DNA of 27,767 bases from Sanguinoderma infundibulare (Eukaryota; Basidiomycota; Agaricomycetes; Polyporales; Polyporaceae). This document shows positions 8,401-17,054 of the stretch, piece after piece. The translations under genes were made by a program, and so were the position numbers. The notes beneath the pieces were generated by a model, which saw only the letters and a list, made by a program, of their open reading frames with translations, did not search any database and was not told the DNA's origin. The stretch covers positions 1 to 27,767 of the forward strand of contig JAVLRN010000042.1 in assembly GCA_032821775.1 (NCBI GenBank). The letters are read 5' to 3'. Numbering within the stretch: the stretch's first letter is position 1; each line of letters opens with the position of its first letter.

Positions 8401-11400
8401 ATGAACACAAAAAGAAAATAATCAAATTTTTAATTGCATGATAAATTTGACTGCCATGGATATGGGGTTAAGTATAGGATTCTTTGCACTAATAGCCTTA
8501 TTAGGTTCATTAAATTATTCAACATTATTTAGTTTAGCACCATTTATGAATAGTACAGCTATTGATGTTATTGGTATTTTATTATTAAGTGGAGCTATGG
8601 CTAAATCTGCACAAATTCCATTACATAGTTGGTTACCTGGCTCAATGGAGGGTTTTAAAGTATTAAACATCATATTTTCACTATTATATATAAATATCTT
8701 ATATTGCTATACTTATTATTTAAGTTCATACGACATTAATATTGCTACCTCTATTTTACCTATTATTAATTCTATACCGAATCAAACATTATATACTATA
8801 ACAGGTAATATGTTAGGTGATGGTTCAACTAATCTTTCTAAAAAGAATAAAGGTGAAGGTAAATATTCTATGACTATGGATGTTTATTCCTTAAATTATT
8901 TACATCATTTAAATGATAATATTTATAGTCAATTTACTAATACAAAATTTTTTCCTTATCCAAATATTTTACTACCTCAACATAAAGGTAAAAAAATAAC
9001 TCAGTATCATTTTAGTACAAAAACACATACTTTATTTACAGCTTTACATAGTATGTGGTATAAATGGTATAATGAAAAAAACAAGTTCATAAAAATTGTA
9101 CCCAAAAATATATCTGAAATGTTTTCAGAAATATCATTAGCTTATTGGATAATGGTTGATGGTTATTTTGATTCACATGGTAGAACTAAAACAGTTCTTC
9201 TTTGTACAGAATAATTTACCAAGGAAGAATGTATAATTCTTCAATCATTACTAGGAAAGTTAAATATTAAATCTACTTTGAAGGTAAGAGATAAAATTAA
9301 CAATAGATATAGAATTAGAATATCTAAAACTAGTGTGGATAGAGTTATTTCATTAGTAAAACCGTATATGCATAAGGATTTTTTATATAAATTAGGGATA
9401 TAATGTTTTGGTGTATGGCCCTCGTTAAATTTCACTATATGCTGGAACACCCTAAAGCTTTAGGTACTCATTTAATGGCGGTGCCATTTAGGTAGTAAAA
9501 ATCTTGAAGATATTAAAATGGGCAATCAGCAGGAAACCAAAAAATAATTTTTTTTTTACTCTGCCTGGCCGTCTTGCCAAAGTAAATATAAAAAGAGTAG
9601 GATCCTCAGAGACTACACGTGAAGCTCATATTTTTAAATATTAAGATAATATAGTCCGATCAGTAGAGAAATTTACTGTTAACAATAAATGCCTACACCT
9701 GTATCAGCATTAATTCATGCTGCCACACTAGTAACAGCTGGATTATATTTATTAGTAAGAAGTTCACCAATCTTAGAATATAGTTCAACAGCATTATTAG
9801 TTATTACCTTAGTGGGTGCCTCTACAGCTTTCTTTGCTGCTACATGTGGTTTAGTGCAAAATGATTTAAAAAGAATTATTGCTTTCAGTACTATAAGTCA
9901 ATTAGGATATATGGTAATGGCTGTTGGTCAACACTAAGGCTAACATTAAATCTTTCTATGTGCTGGAAACTCCTAAAGCCTTAGGTACTATATAATTTTA
10001 ATAATTTTACCAGTTAGAAGCCTAAAGGATGTAACAATGGACAATCAGCAGGAAACCAAATCTTTATTTAAACTCTTTAAAGAAAGTAGTATCCTCAGAG
10101 ACTACACGAAAGAAGTAAATAGATTATTTTAATTTATTTATTAAGATATAGTCCAATCAATTATGAAAGTGATTGCCAATATGTTTATTATAGGGTTGCC
10201 TATATTAATTATATTTTTATACAGTAATTACTTTGAATTTATTTTTAAAAACGGAATATTAGTACCTGATCATATTTTTTATATGGCTGTACCTATTTTA
10301 CCAAAAAAAAGAACAAGAGGTTATATGCCAAAAGAAGAGAAAATTAGAGTCTCTAATAGTATACCAGATTGGTTTAAGCAAGTTGTTTGTGGTATAATGT
10401 TATCAGATGGTTCAATTAGAATGAATGGTAAACAAGCACTATTAAGTATTCAACAAACACACCAAGAATTAACTCAGGAAATTTGAAAAATGTGTTTTCA
10501 ATTAAATTTAGTGTTAAGTGGAATTCATATTATTAACAGACAAAATAAAAAAATAGTTTATTCATTTCAAACTCTTTCTTTACCTTTTTCACTTCTTTAT
10601 ATAATGATTGGTATAAATCAATAGATAACAAGAATATTAAGGTGTTACCCTTAAATTTAGATTCTTTATTTACACCATTAGCTTTTGCTTTTCTAATAAT
10701 GGGTGATGGAAGCTGGGATAAAAGTTGTTCTAGAATAATTCTTCATCTTAATAACTTTACTTTAATGGAAGTGAATAGGATTCAATCTATTTTACTTTCT
10801 AAATTTGATATTTCTTCTTATTTAGTTAAAACTCCTCATTCTGATAAAGATAGAGGTTACATTTTAAAGCCAGAGATGTAATTAAAGTAAGAGCGCTTGT
10901 ATCTGATCATATTTATCCTACTTTAAAATATAAAATAGGTTTATAATATTTGCTGTTTAATTTTTATAATTAATTACTATATTTTTTAATATAGAAAGGT
11001 TTGTTAAAAAACTTTTAAATTTGTATAATACAAGTCCTGCCTCTTCTCGTAATATAGATGATTTATGAGACTGGGAGCAGGGCTAAACATATTTTTTTTT
11101 TTGCTTAGTCAATATAATGTGGCATTAATGCATGTGGTTAACCATGCTTTCTTTAAAGCATTATTATTCTTAGGGGCAGGAGCTGTTATTCATAGTTTTT
11201 CTGACCAACAAGATGTTAGAAGATTAGGTGGTTTAATTAATTTCTTACCATTTACTTATACAGCTATGTTAGTTGGTACGTTATCATTGTTAGCTACACC
11301 ATGGTTAACAGGATTCTATAGTAAAGATTTAATAATTGAATTAGCTTTTGCACAATATAGTTTTGAAGGAACATTTGCCTTTATTTTAGGAAGTTTAACA

Positions 11401-12255
11401 GCAGGTTTAACAGCTTTCTATTCATTTAGATTAATATCATTAGTATTCTTAACAAAACCTAATGGACCTAAAACATCTTATTTACATTCACATGAAGCTA
11501 CTTTAGCAGTGATTATACCTTTATTTGTATTAGCATTATTTAGTATCTTCTTTGGATATGTATTCTCTGATTTATTTGTAGGTATAGGTTCTGATTTCTT
11601 TGGTAATTCTATATTTATTCATCCAAATCATATGACTATGGTGGAAGCTGAATTCTCTATGGGAAGATTAGTTAAATTATTACCAACTATTTTATCTTTA
11701 TTAGGTGCAGTTTTAGCTGTTTACTTATATCACTTTACACCTAATTTATTCTTTATGGAAAGTTCTTTAACTAGAAAAATTTATACTTTTTTAAATGGTA
11801 AATATTTATTTGATGTTATATATAACCATTACTTTATTGGTAGAGGTTTACAATTAGGTTACTTTGTAAGTAAAGTATTAGATAGAGGAGTAATTGAATT
11901 TGTAGGACCTTATGGTTTAAGTAATACTTTAAATCAAACTGGTTTTAATATCGGTAGATTAGATACTGGAGTTATAACTACATATTCATTATATATTACT
12001 ATTGGTTTATTATCATTAGTATTCTTAGTATTCTCACCTATTTTATTAGATACTTCTATATTAAATGAAAATAGATTATTTATAATTTATTTAGCTACTT
12101 TATTATTTGTATTTACCCCATTCCCCCATAGTAATACTGGTTATATGTTAAACAATGACAATTCTAATATTAAATTTAATAATTTAAAATTTACTACACC
12201 ACTTAATACTCCAAATGTAAATTCTAATAATGAACCTTCCAATCAAATGGAATAG
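5466..12255 (+). CDS. nad5: NADH dehydrogenase subunit 5, five exons
   Basis: Antiporter-like proton-pumping subunit of complex I. Exons are 5466-5891, 7042-7137, 8459-8653, 9692-9928 and 11104-12255; every junction falls between codons. Joined, they give about 701 residues. The expected landmarks are in order: [11 protein letters not shown] / [20 protein letters not shown]...MNRVG / DMGLSIGF...SWLPGSMEG / [17 protein letters not shown]...[10 protein letters not shown] / [26 protein letters not shown], then [10 protein letters not shown]. All four introns lie in the most conserved part, between the GWEG and LSQYN blocks. The C-terminal ~45 residues are asparagine-rich and not recognisably conserved. 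The 3' end overlaps a decayed ORF starting at 12230. Confidence 0.95.
5892..6645 (+). pseudogene. LAGLIDADG endonuclease fused to nad5 exon 1, one frameshift
   Basis: The frame continues from exon 1 into a LAGLIDADG protein with motifs [13 protein letters not shown] (bases ~6048-6086) and [11 protein letters not shown] (~6384-6416). It belongs to the same family as the cox2 intron 2 protein, sharing the lead-in RIGPHN and the IIGSLLGD and IMDDG-type motifs. Around 6470-6472 (a TTT run) the frame breaks. The expected C-terminal part, ending [17 protein letters not shown], continues in the next frame to TAA 6643-6645. One T fewer would restore a continuous frame. This is either recent decay of the endonuclease or a homopolymer error in the assembly. 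Confidence 0.75.
5892..7041 (+). mobile_element. Group I intron 1 of nad5
   Basis: Exon 1 ends GGGAAGGT at 5891. GCCTT at 5902-5906 pairs with exon AAGGT, giving a U·G at the splice site. The terminal G is 7041, followed by ATTGGAGTAGTT. The endonuclease ORF runs in frame from exon 1 into the intron. Core elements follow the ORF, including TTGCGACATTATTGAAAACG near 6753, CTATCGACTAGTTCAATAATGGG near 6823 and TGCATAGTCAGAATC near 6866. The subgroup was not assigned. Confidence 0.87.
7138..8458 (+). mobile_element. Group I intron 2 of nad5 (relative of rns and nad2 introns)
   Basis: Exon 2 ends GAGTAGGT at 7137. GCCTA at 7166-7170 pairs with exon TAGGT. The terminal G is 8458 (GCCATG), followed by GATATGGGG of exon 3. 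The core includes CCCTAAAGCTTATGATACC near 7192, GGTAACAAGTCATAAGATG near 7260, ATCGCGGATCTAAGTCAGA near 7299 and AAGAGCAACGAGTAGATGG near 7361. These blocks recur almost unchanged in rns-i1 (14744-16124) and nad2-i1 (25244-26630). The 3' end TTAATTGCATGATAAATTTGA is also shared with nad2-i1. Confidence 0.87.
7429..8421 (+). pseudogene. LAGLIDADG endonuclease (I-OnuI-like type), broken by a nonsense codon
   Basis: Homologous along its length to the intact protein in rns-i1. It begins [11 protein letters not shown], with first motif [12 protein letters not shown] (~7543-7578) and second motif [12 protein letters not shown] (~8026-8061), and ends near MNTKRK. A TAA at 7693-7695 interrupts the frame between LLLQLQ and FFACGSI; the same frame then continues to 8421. 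A second stop, TAG 7408-7410, lies upstream in the stretch that is open in the two sister introns. The TAA is a substitution-type lesion, not a length change in a homopolymer, so it is more credible as genuine decay. Both motif acidic positions are retained. Confidence 0.8.
8654..9403 (+). pseudogene. LAGLIDADG endonuclease fused to nad5 exon 3, broken by TAA
   Basis: The frame runs on from exon 3. First motif is [11 protein letters not shown] (~8793-8825) and second is [11 protein letters not shown] (~9138-9170). An in-frame TAA at 9212-9214 separates LLCTE from [10 protein letters not shown]. The remainder continues in the same frame to TAA 9401-9403 and ends [15 protein letters not shown], the normal end of the family. 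Only one codon is wrong, so the lesion is probably young, or suppressed, or a base error. The missing part after the stop is about 63 residues and includes conserved fold elements, so the truncated product is likely inactive. Confidence 0.78.
8654..9691 (+). mobile_element. Group I intron 3 of nad5, ORF within the P1 loop
   Basis: Exon 3 ends ATGGAGGGT at 8653. The pairing guide GCCCTC lies far downstream at 9418-9423, after the endonuclease stop, so the whole ORF appears to sit inside the P1 loop. A group IB-like core follows: ATGCTGGAACACCCTAAAG near 9439, CAATCAGCAGGAAACC near 9522, TCCTCAGAGACTACACG near 9603 and AATATAGTCCG near 9650. The terminal G is 9691, followed by CCTACACCTGTATCAGC of exon 4. 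Confidence 0.88.
9929..11103 (+). mobile_element. Group I intron 4 of nad5 (core near-identical to cox2 intron 1)
   Basis: Exon 4 ends GCTGTTGGT at 9928. GCTAACA at 9939-9945 pairs with exon TGTTGGT over seven positions with U·G at the splice site. The group IB-like core at 9961-10057 matches cox2 intron 1 (18569-18665) at 96 of 97 positions by eye. TCCTCAGAGACTACACG near 10091 and AAGATATAGTCC near 10143 follow. The endonuclease ORF lies 3' of the core elements. The terminal G is 11103, followed by CTTAGTCAATATAATG of exon 5. Confidence 0.88.
10163..10946 (+). pseudogene. LAGLIDADG endonuclease with two frameshifts (nad5 intron 4)
   Basis: The recognisable protein starts near [19 protein letters not shown] (about 10360-10416; first motif with D in LSDG). 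A TGA at 10484-10486 reads as Trp. Near the T-run at about 10577-10581 the frame shifts. The next section, [19 protein letters not shown], leads into the second motif [13 protein letters not shown] (~10681-10719). A second shift occurs near ATTTTAAAG at about 10860-10870, after which [17 protein letters not shown]...YKIGL ends at TAA 10944-10946. Each shift fits loss of one base in a short A or T run. The first ~50 residues from ATG 10163 are hydrophobic and probably not part of the endonuclease. Confidence 0.75.
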
Positions 12256-12766
12256 AAAAGATATATTAATAGCCTTTAAAAAAGCATATAAAGTATCTTT
12301 ATTACCTACAAATATAGATAAGTTGTATAACCATCTATATATAAGGGTTATTAGATTTATAGGAGGTATTTGCTTGTTTCTTGTTCTTAGCCATAATTAT
12401 ATCAAACTAGATCAACAATTCTATACTATCGTTTTAATTTTAGCTGCTTTACAGTCAATACAAATGACTTGTATTTGTATTTTAAAAGGTGTATATGGAG
12501 TATACACTATTTTGTATAAACCCGAATTTTTTGAGATAAGAAATTAACCTCTGAATAGATCTGCTAGTCACATACATAGAATTTTGATTTGTGCTAAAAC
12601 TGGTTGTTAAATAGCAGGAACATCATTAGGGATTCTATCTGGAGGAGTCTTACTTGACGAGGTTAGAGCTCAAGCTGGACAAGAAAGAATATTTGTTCCT
12701 TGGTTAGCTAAAATATACGGTAATGTGTTTTTAGACTCAAATCTAAATTCAGAAAATAAAAACTAA
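12230..12766 (+). pseudogene. Decayed small membrane-protein ORF overlapping the nad5 3' end
   Basis: From ATG 12230 the frame encodes 105 residues with a likely membrane hairpin (FIGGICLFLVLSHNYIKL and FYTIVLILAALQSIQMTCICIL), then YGVYTILYKPEFFEIRN, and stops at TAA 12545-12547. The same frame continues PLNRSASHIHRILICAKTGC, a second TAA (12608-12610), then IAGTSLGILSGGVLLDEVRAQ...PWLAKIYG to TAA 12764-12766. The glycine-rich 'AGTSLGILSGGVLLDE' stretch reads like coding sequence. It recalls, from memory only, a conserved hypothetical protein found in agaricomycete mitochondrial genomes and possibly plasmid-derived. The start overlaps nad5 by 26 bases, so the true start may be later. Function is unknown. 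Confidence 0.55.
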
Positions 12767-12779
12767 AGACTTGGTAAAT

Positions 12780-12885
12780 AAAACGCAAGTCTCTTCTAAT
12801 TCAAATACACCAAGTGTAGAAGAAATTCTTGACCAATACAATAAATTATCGGAAACTGGTAAAAAAAAATTCTTGGAGGTTTGAG
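12780..12885 (+). pseudogene. Possible C-terminal remnant of the same decayed ORF
   Basis: In a different frame just after 12766 the sequence reads NSNTPSVEEILDQYNKLSETGKKKFLE (split here in two by position: about 12797-12832 and 12833-12880). The biased, helix-like composition looks coded rather than random AT-rich sequence. It may be the original end of the 12230 ORF, displaced by an indel. No start codon is apparent. This is a weak call. Confidence 0.3.
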
Positions 12886-13547
12886 TAAACAAAAAAATGA
12901 ATCTTAAATATTCATTTTTTATTAAATAGATTTTAATAATTTATTGAGCTACTTTACCTTAATCAAATATAATTTTAAGGTATAACCCCCTATACCGGTA
13001 AAATAAACTTTTACTACTTAAATAGATAAAACTAATTATCTTTAGATTTATAACTATTGTTAATTATTTTATATAATAATTACATCATTTCTTAAAAACA
13101 TACTAACAACTATAATTGATACAATTAAAATATTAATAAAAATTTATCACTTCTAAAACCACTTTGTATTATTAAATTTCTTTTAAAATCTTATATTAAT
13201 TATATTGTATAATATATCTTTCATTTATTTTTATAATTATATATTTATATATAAATATGTTTAAGTGTAAAAATTTTAGATTAAAATATTAAATACTATA
13301 AATCATTTAGATATTAGTATCTTTAAAATTTTAGGTTAATAATTATAATAGGTAGTTTAACATAAAAAGTTTTTAAACAAAGGGTTATTTCAATAACTTT
13401 TAATAAAATGGTTATGTATAAAAAATAAATTTAATTATTATAAAAATTTAAATTTTAAGTTAAAAATTAAAAATAAAAGAGACTGTAAACATTGCGTTAA
13501 GCATATAAAATACAACTTAATACTGTAAAGGTATAAGTTTAATTTCA
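12886..13547 (+). other. AT-rich spacer between nad5 region and rns
   Basis: No gene or convincing tRNA was seen. It contains TATAACCCCCTAT at 12981-12993, one of several ACCCCCT motifs that follow genes in this window. An ACCGGTAAAATAAA motif near 12994 resembles one downstream of cox3. ACCTTA/TAAGGT can pair around 12956-12982. The last ~70 bases (about 13480-13547) lead into the rRNA and may include the 5' leader of rns. Confidence 0.5.
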
Positions 13548-14743
13548 GTAAGAATTTAATTTTGGTTCCGATTGAACGTTTTTCAGTAGTTTAAGACATG
13601 CGAATCGTTGTATCCGATGTGATTTTTAATTTAAAAAAATAATATTTCAAATATTATATTAAAGGGCTAGGGTATAAGGTGTAGAGGTGAGTATATTAAA
13701 TAAGATACCCTATAGTCTTCATAGCTAGGAGATATAGAGTAAAGGAACATTTCTGCTATAGGATTCTATTTAATTTTATTAGGTAGTTGGTAGGGTAAAT
13801 GCCTACCAAGCCAACGATCGAAAGTCATGTTTTAAAGAACCTCTGGCCACATTGGGGATGAAATCTCCCAAGTAGTATTAACACTACCAGCAGTCGAGAA
13901 TATTAGTCAATGCTCGAAAGAGTGAACTAGCTAACTGAAATCATAGAATTTCTTTAAATTCATGATGTCGTAAGGGAAAATAATGATATTACCTTACTAT
14001 GAGTGTCGTCCAAAACTGGTGCCAGAAGACTCGGTAAGGCCAGAGACGCAAACGTTAATCATCTTAAACAGGCGTAAAGGGTTTGTAGGCAGCTTTCATA
14101 AAATTATTTCTTACAAAAATAAATAAGTGGTCTGATTGAAAGCTAGAATCAAAAAGAGGTTATAGTGTATAACGCCTAGAGGAGGGCTGATATCCTTAGA
14201 TCCTAGGCAGAATACTTAGGGCGAAGGCCACTCTCCACTAATGATTGACGCTGAGAAACGAAGGTAAGGGTAGGAAATAGGATTAGATACCCCGGTACTC
14301 CTTTCTGTAAACGATGAATGGTAGTCATTAGTAAAAATAAAAACTACTAGAGACGAAGTTAACACAATAACCATTCCGCCTTGTGAGTACTACTGCAAAG
14401 TAGAAAACAAAAAAATTAGTCGGTCTCGAAGCAAACGGAGTGAAGCATGTTATTTAATACGATAATCCGCGTAAAACCTTACCAGAACTTGCATACAAAC
14501 TATTTTTTTCTTTACTTTGTAATAACAAGGCAAATAAAATGGTGGGAGTATTTTATACTTTTTTTTTTTAAAATACTTAAGTACAGGTGTTGCATGGCTG
14601 TCTTCAGTTCGTGTTGTTAAACATTAGGTTAGTTCCACTAACGAACGAAATCCCTGTTATTAATTTATACTTAATAACTAATGAATCTGATAGAGATTCA
14701 GCGGGGGCTAAGACAAGTCGTTATGGCCCTCATGTTCTGGGCT

Positions 14744-16124
14744 GATATGTGTTTTGGGAAAACACTAAATTGGCTAAAACTATCAAACTCCGGGAACTCC
14801 CTAAAGCTTATGATACCAAGCTATATCCGAAAGGCTATAAGTGGCTGTAGTAATTATACAGGTAAGGTAACAAGTCATAAGATGATCGAAAGAGAAATGG
14901 GCTATCGCGGATCTAAGTCAGAGTTTGTTTCGCACACAGATTCTGTAAAAGAGCAACGAGTAGACGGTAGTTGGAGCATTAAAGCCAAATCCAAACAAAT
15001 GCTCTTAAGGTGTACTCTAATGGGTTTCGAAAGAAACTATCAAGTCAAAATCCCTACTAAACAATTAAATAGCAGATGTTTTTCTACCTTAACAGCTAAC
15101 AGTAAGATAAATCCATGGTTTATTACAGGATTTTCAGACGCTGAAGCTTCGTTCATTATTTCTATGTATAAAGATGATAACTCTAAAATGAAGTGGAGAG
15201 TAACTCCTAATTTTTCTATACATATACATATTAAAGATATTGCAATCCTAGAAAGTATAAGATATACCTTTGGTGTGGGTAAAGTTAGAAAAAATAGTAA
15301 TAAAACTGCTTTATTTAGAGTAGACAACATACAAGAATTACAAGTAATCGTTGACCACTTTGTTAAATACCCACTTATTGGTACTAAAGTTTCTGATTTT
15401 TTATTATTTAAACAATGTTATGATTTAATTAAGCAAAAACAACATTTAACTCAAGAAGGCCTTGAAAGAATAGTAGCATTGAAATGCAATCTTAATAAAG
15501 GTCTTACTGATAGTATAATAGTAGCTTTTCCAAATATTAAAGGTGTACTTAGACCTTATTATAATTTTACCGGTATACCAGATCCTTTTTGGATCTCTGG
15601 TTTCGTTTCTGGGGACTCAACATTTTGTGTCTCTATAGAAAAAAGTACTAAGAAAATAGGTAGAGTAAGATTAATATTTGGTACTTGTTTACATATTAAA
15701 GATAAAGCATTATTAATTGGTATAGCAAATTATTTTTATAACAATATTTTATTGGAAAAATATATTTATGATTCTACGGAAAGAGAAACTAGTTTACTTC
15801 AAATTAGAAATTATTCTGATATTGTAAATAAAATTATACCATTTTTTAATGAGTATCCAATACTAGGAGTTAAAAGTCTAGATTTTGCAGATTTCAAAAA
15901 AGTAGCTGAATTAATGAAAAATAAAGAGCATTTAACTGAACCAGGTTTTAGCAAAATCATCCAAATAGTAGAAAACATGAACTTAGATAGAAATAATATC
16001 TAGCACTTGGTAACGCAAATGCGTATGCGTACCATACAACATCTACAAAGTGCCAGTAGTGTAGTTGAAGATAAAAACTTAAACGTTTCTTCATTTAATT
16101 GTATGTTAAATTTGATCATCCATG
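14744..16124 (+). mobile_element. Group I intron in rns near E. coli position 1224
   Basis: Exon 1 ends TTCTGGGCT at 14743 and exon 2 resumes ATAGACGTGCCACAAT, giving GGGCT-ATAGACGTG against E. coli GGGCTACACACGTG. This is about position 1224, a site I recall as a known intron site in fungi. GGCT at 14772-14775 can pair with exon GGCU with wobbles. The core blocks (CCTAAAGCTTATGATACCAAGC, GGTAACAAGTCATAAGATGA, ATCGCGGATCTAAGTCAGA, AAGAGCAACGAGTAGACGG) match nad5-i2 and nad2-i1. The terminal G is 16124. Confidence 0.87.
15020..16003 (+). CDS. LAGLIDADG homing endonuclease, intact, 327 aa (rns intron)
   Basis: Starting at ATG 15020 ([10 protein letters not shown]) the protein is 327 residues. 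It has first motif WFITGFSDAEASF at residues 33-45 and second motif FWISGFVSGDSTF at 190-202, both with acidic active-site positions (E42, D199). The spacing and wording match the I-OnuI-like double-motif family. No stop or shift is seen, and no TGA codon is needed. The same frame is open further upstream to 14681 across the intron core and into rRNA exon 1, which cannot be the true start. Sister proteins lie in nad5-i2 (broken) and nad2-i1 (intact). Confidence 0.9.
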   Translation: MGFERNYQVKIPTKQLNSRCFSTLTANSKINPWFITGFSDAEASFIISMYKDDNSKMKWRVTPNFSIHIHIKDIAILESIRYTFGVGKVRKNSNKTALFRVDNIQELQVIVDHFVKYPLIGTKVSDFLLFKQCYDLIKQKQHLTQEGLERIVALKCNLNKGLTDSIIVAFPNIKGVLRPYYNFTGIPDPFWISGFVSGDSTFCVSIEKSTKKIGRVRLIFGTCLHIKDKALLIGIANYFYNNILLEKYIYDSTERETSLLQIRNYSDIVNKIIPFFNEYPILGVKSLDFADFKKVAELMKNKEHLTEPGFSKIIQIVENMNLDRNNI

Positions 16125-16684
16125 ATAGACGTGCCACAATAACTTTCACAAAGTGATGCAATACTTCCCAAGAGGAGTGGAGCTAATCATTAAAAAAAGT
16201 GATTTATATTAAATATAAGCCGGATTGTCTCCTGTAATTCGGAGGCATGAAGAAGGAATTCCGAGTAATCGTTGATAAGTAGCGCAACGGTGAAGCTAGT
16301 TTCGTGATGAACTAACTGTCTGTCGCTGGGAAGAAGCTTTTATTGGAGGAAACTGGAGGAAGATAAATTTTTTTCATAATAGGTTATATAAGGTATTTGA
16401 TTAAAATATCATGAATGATTTTATTAAAGTCCTTGAGTTACTTTATTTTTTAAAACAAATAAAATTCTTGAGCCATTTTCTTTTCTTAAAGTTGTTCGCC
16501 AATTATGTTAAATTTATTGGCTTTAGTGAATCCATTGAGGTAACATCTCAAAAGTCATAGCAGGGTAGCTGTACTGGAAAGTGCAGCTGGATAATAATTA
16601 ATTTGTAACCCCCTATCTTTTTATAAAATAGTTTTAAGTTTAAATAATATATATAATTTTTTTATTTTTAAATTTTTTATTTTA

Positions 16685-16758
16685 AGGGGGTTAGCTTAGT
16701 TGGTTAAAGCAGTAATCTTACACATTATTGACCGGGAGTTCGAATCCCCCACCTCTTA
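16685..16758 (+). tRNA. trnV(uac): tRNA-Val(UAC)
   Basis: The acceptor AGGGGGT pairs with ACCTCTT (two G·U). The D arm is GCTT/AAGC and the anticodon stem is GTAAT/ATTAT with loop CTTACAC, giving anticodon TAC. The T arm GGGAG-TTCGAAT-CCCCC has one A·C mismatch. Discriminator A is at 16758. It is the first of a three-tRNA cluster between rns and cox2. Confidence 0.9.
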
Positions 16759-16851
16759 AACATATTTTATGTTTAATTTAAACATATTTTATATTTAATT
16801 TATTTTATTTTATATTTAATTTATTTTATTTTATATAAATTAGAAAGTGAA

Positions 16852-16927
16852 GCGAGTATGTCGAAATTGGTAGCCGAGTGAATCTTAGGTTTTCATTATA
16901 TTAAGAGTTCAAGTCTCTTTACTCGTA
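16852..16927 (+). tRNA. trnL(uag): tRNA-Leu(UAG)
   Basis: The acceptor GCGAGTA pairs with TACTCGT. The D arm is TCG/CGA with GGTAG in the loop. The anticodon stem TGAAT/TTTCA (closing T-T mismatch) has loop CTTAGGT, anticodon TAG. The T arm AAGAG-TTCAAGT-CTCTT is perfect. The variable region is short for a leucine tRNA (about seven bases). The last bases are 16920-16927. Confidence 0.82.
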
Positions 16928-16982
16928 ATTATAATAAAATATAATGTTTGCTTCATTTAATTAAAAACAAAACAAAATAAAA

Positions 16983-17054
16983 GCATCTTTAGTTTAATGG
17001 TTAAAACGGAAATTTTCGAAATTTATGATAATGGTTCAAATCTATTAAGGTGTT
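16983..17054 (+). tRNA. trnR(ucg): tRNA-Arg(UCG)
   Basis: The acceptor GCATCTT pairs with AAGGTGT (two G·U). The D arm is GTTT/AAAC. The anticodon stem GAAAT/ATTTA is mismatched at the outer pair, with loop TTTCGAA and anticodon TCG. The T arm is AATGG-TTCAAAT-CTATT. Confidence 0.82.

Larger units (their letters stand above)
13548..16600 (+). rRNA. rns: Small-subunit rRNA, two exons
   Basis: Exon 1 is about 13548-14743 and exon 2 is 16125 to about 16600. Landmarks in order: GGTTCCGATTGAACG near the 5' end; CCACATTGGGGATGAAATC near 13847; GTGCCAGAAGACTCGGTAAGGCCAGAGACGCAAACGTTAATC-like 530-loop region from about 14020 (unusual wording for the loop but in the right place); GGATTAGATACCCC near 14280; GCATGGCTGTCTTCAG near 14592; AAGTCGTTATGGCCCT near 14714; and GCTGGATAATAATTA at the 3' end, equivalent to the anti-Shine-Dalgarno end region of 16S without the CCUCC. 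Both ends are uncertain by about 15 bases. Confidence 0.95.

Noticed and set aside
7138..8458. Group II intron interpretation for the nad5-i2/rns/nad2 family
   Set aside because: There is no GUGYG 5' end, no domain V-like hairpin and no terminal AY. The 3' terminal G and exon-guide pairing with U·G fit group I.
9937..9960. Apparent nad5 truncation at TAA 9935-9937
   Set aside because: The stop lies in intron 4. Exon 4 ends at 9928 and the protein resumes at 11104 with LSQYNV.
7693..12610. Idea that UAA is reassigned to a sense codon, given several in-frame TAA codons in otherwise good ORFs
   Set aside because: Intact host genes (cox3, nad4L, nad5, cox2, nad6, rps3, atp8) all end with TAA at their expected lengths, so UAA works as a stop. 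The interrupted ORFs are all dispensable.
14681..15019. Long start of the rns intron ORF at 14681
   Set aside because: This start lies inside rRNA exon 1 and the upstream residues are translated rRNA and ribozyme core. The conserved protein begins at 15020.
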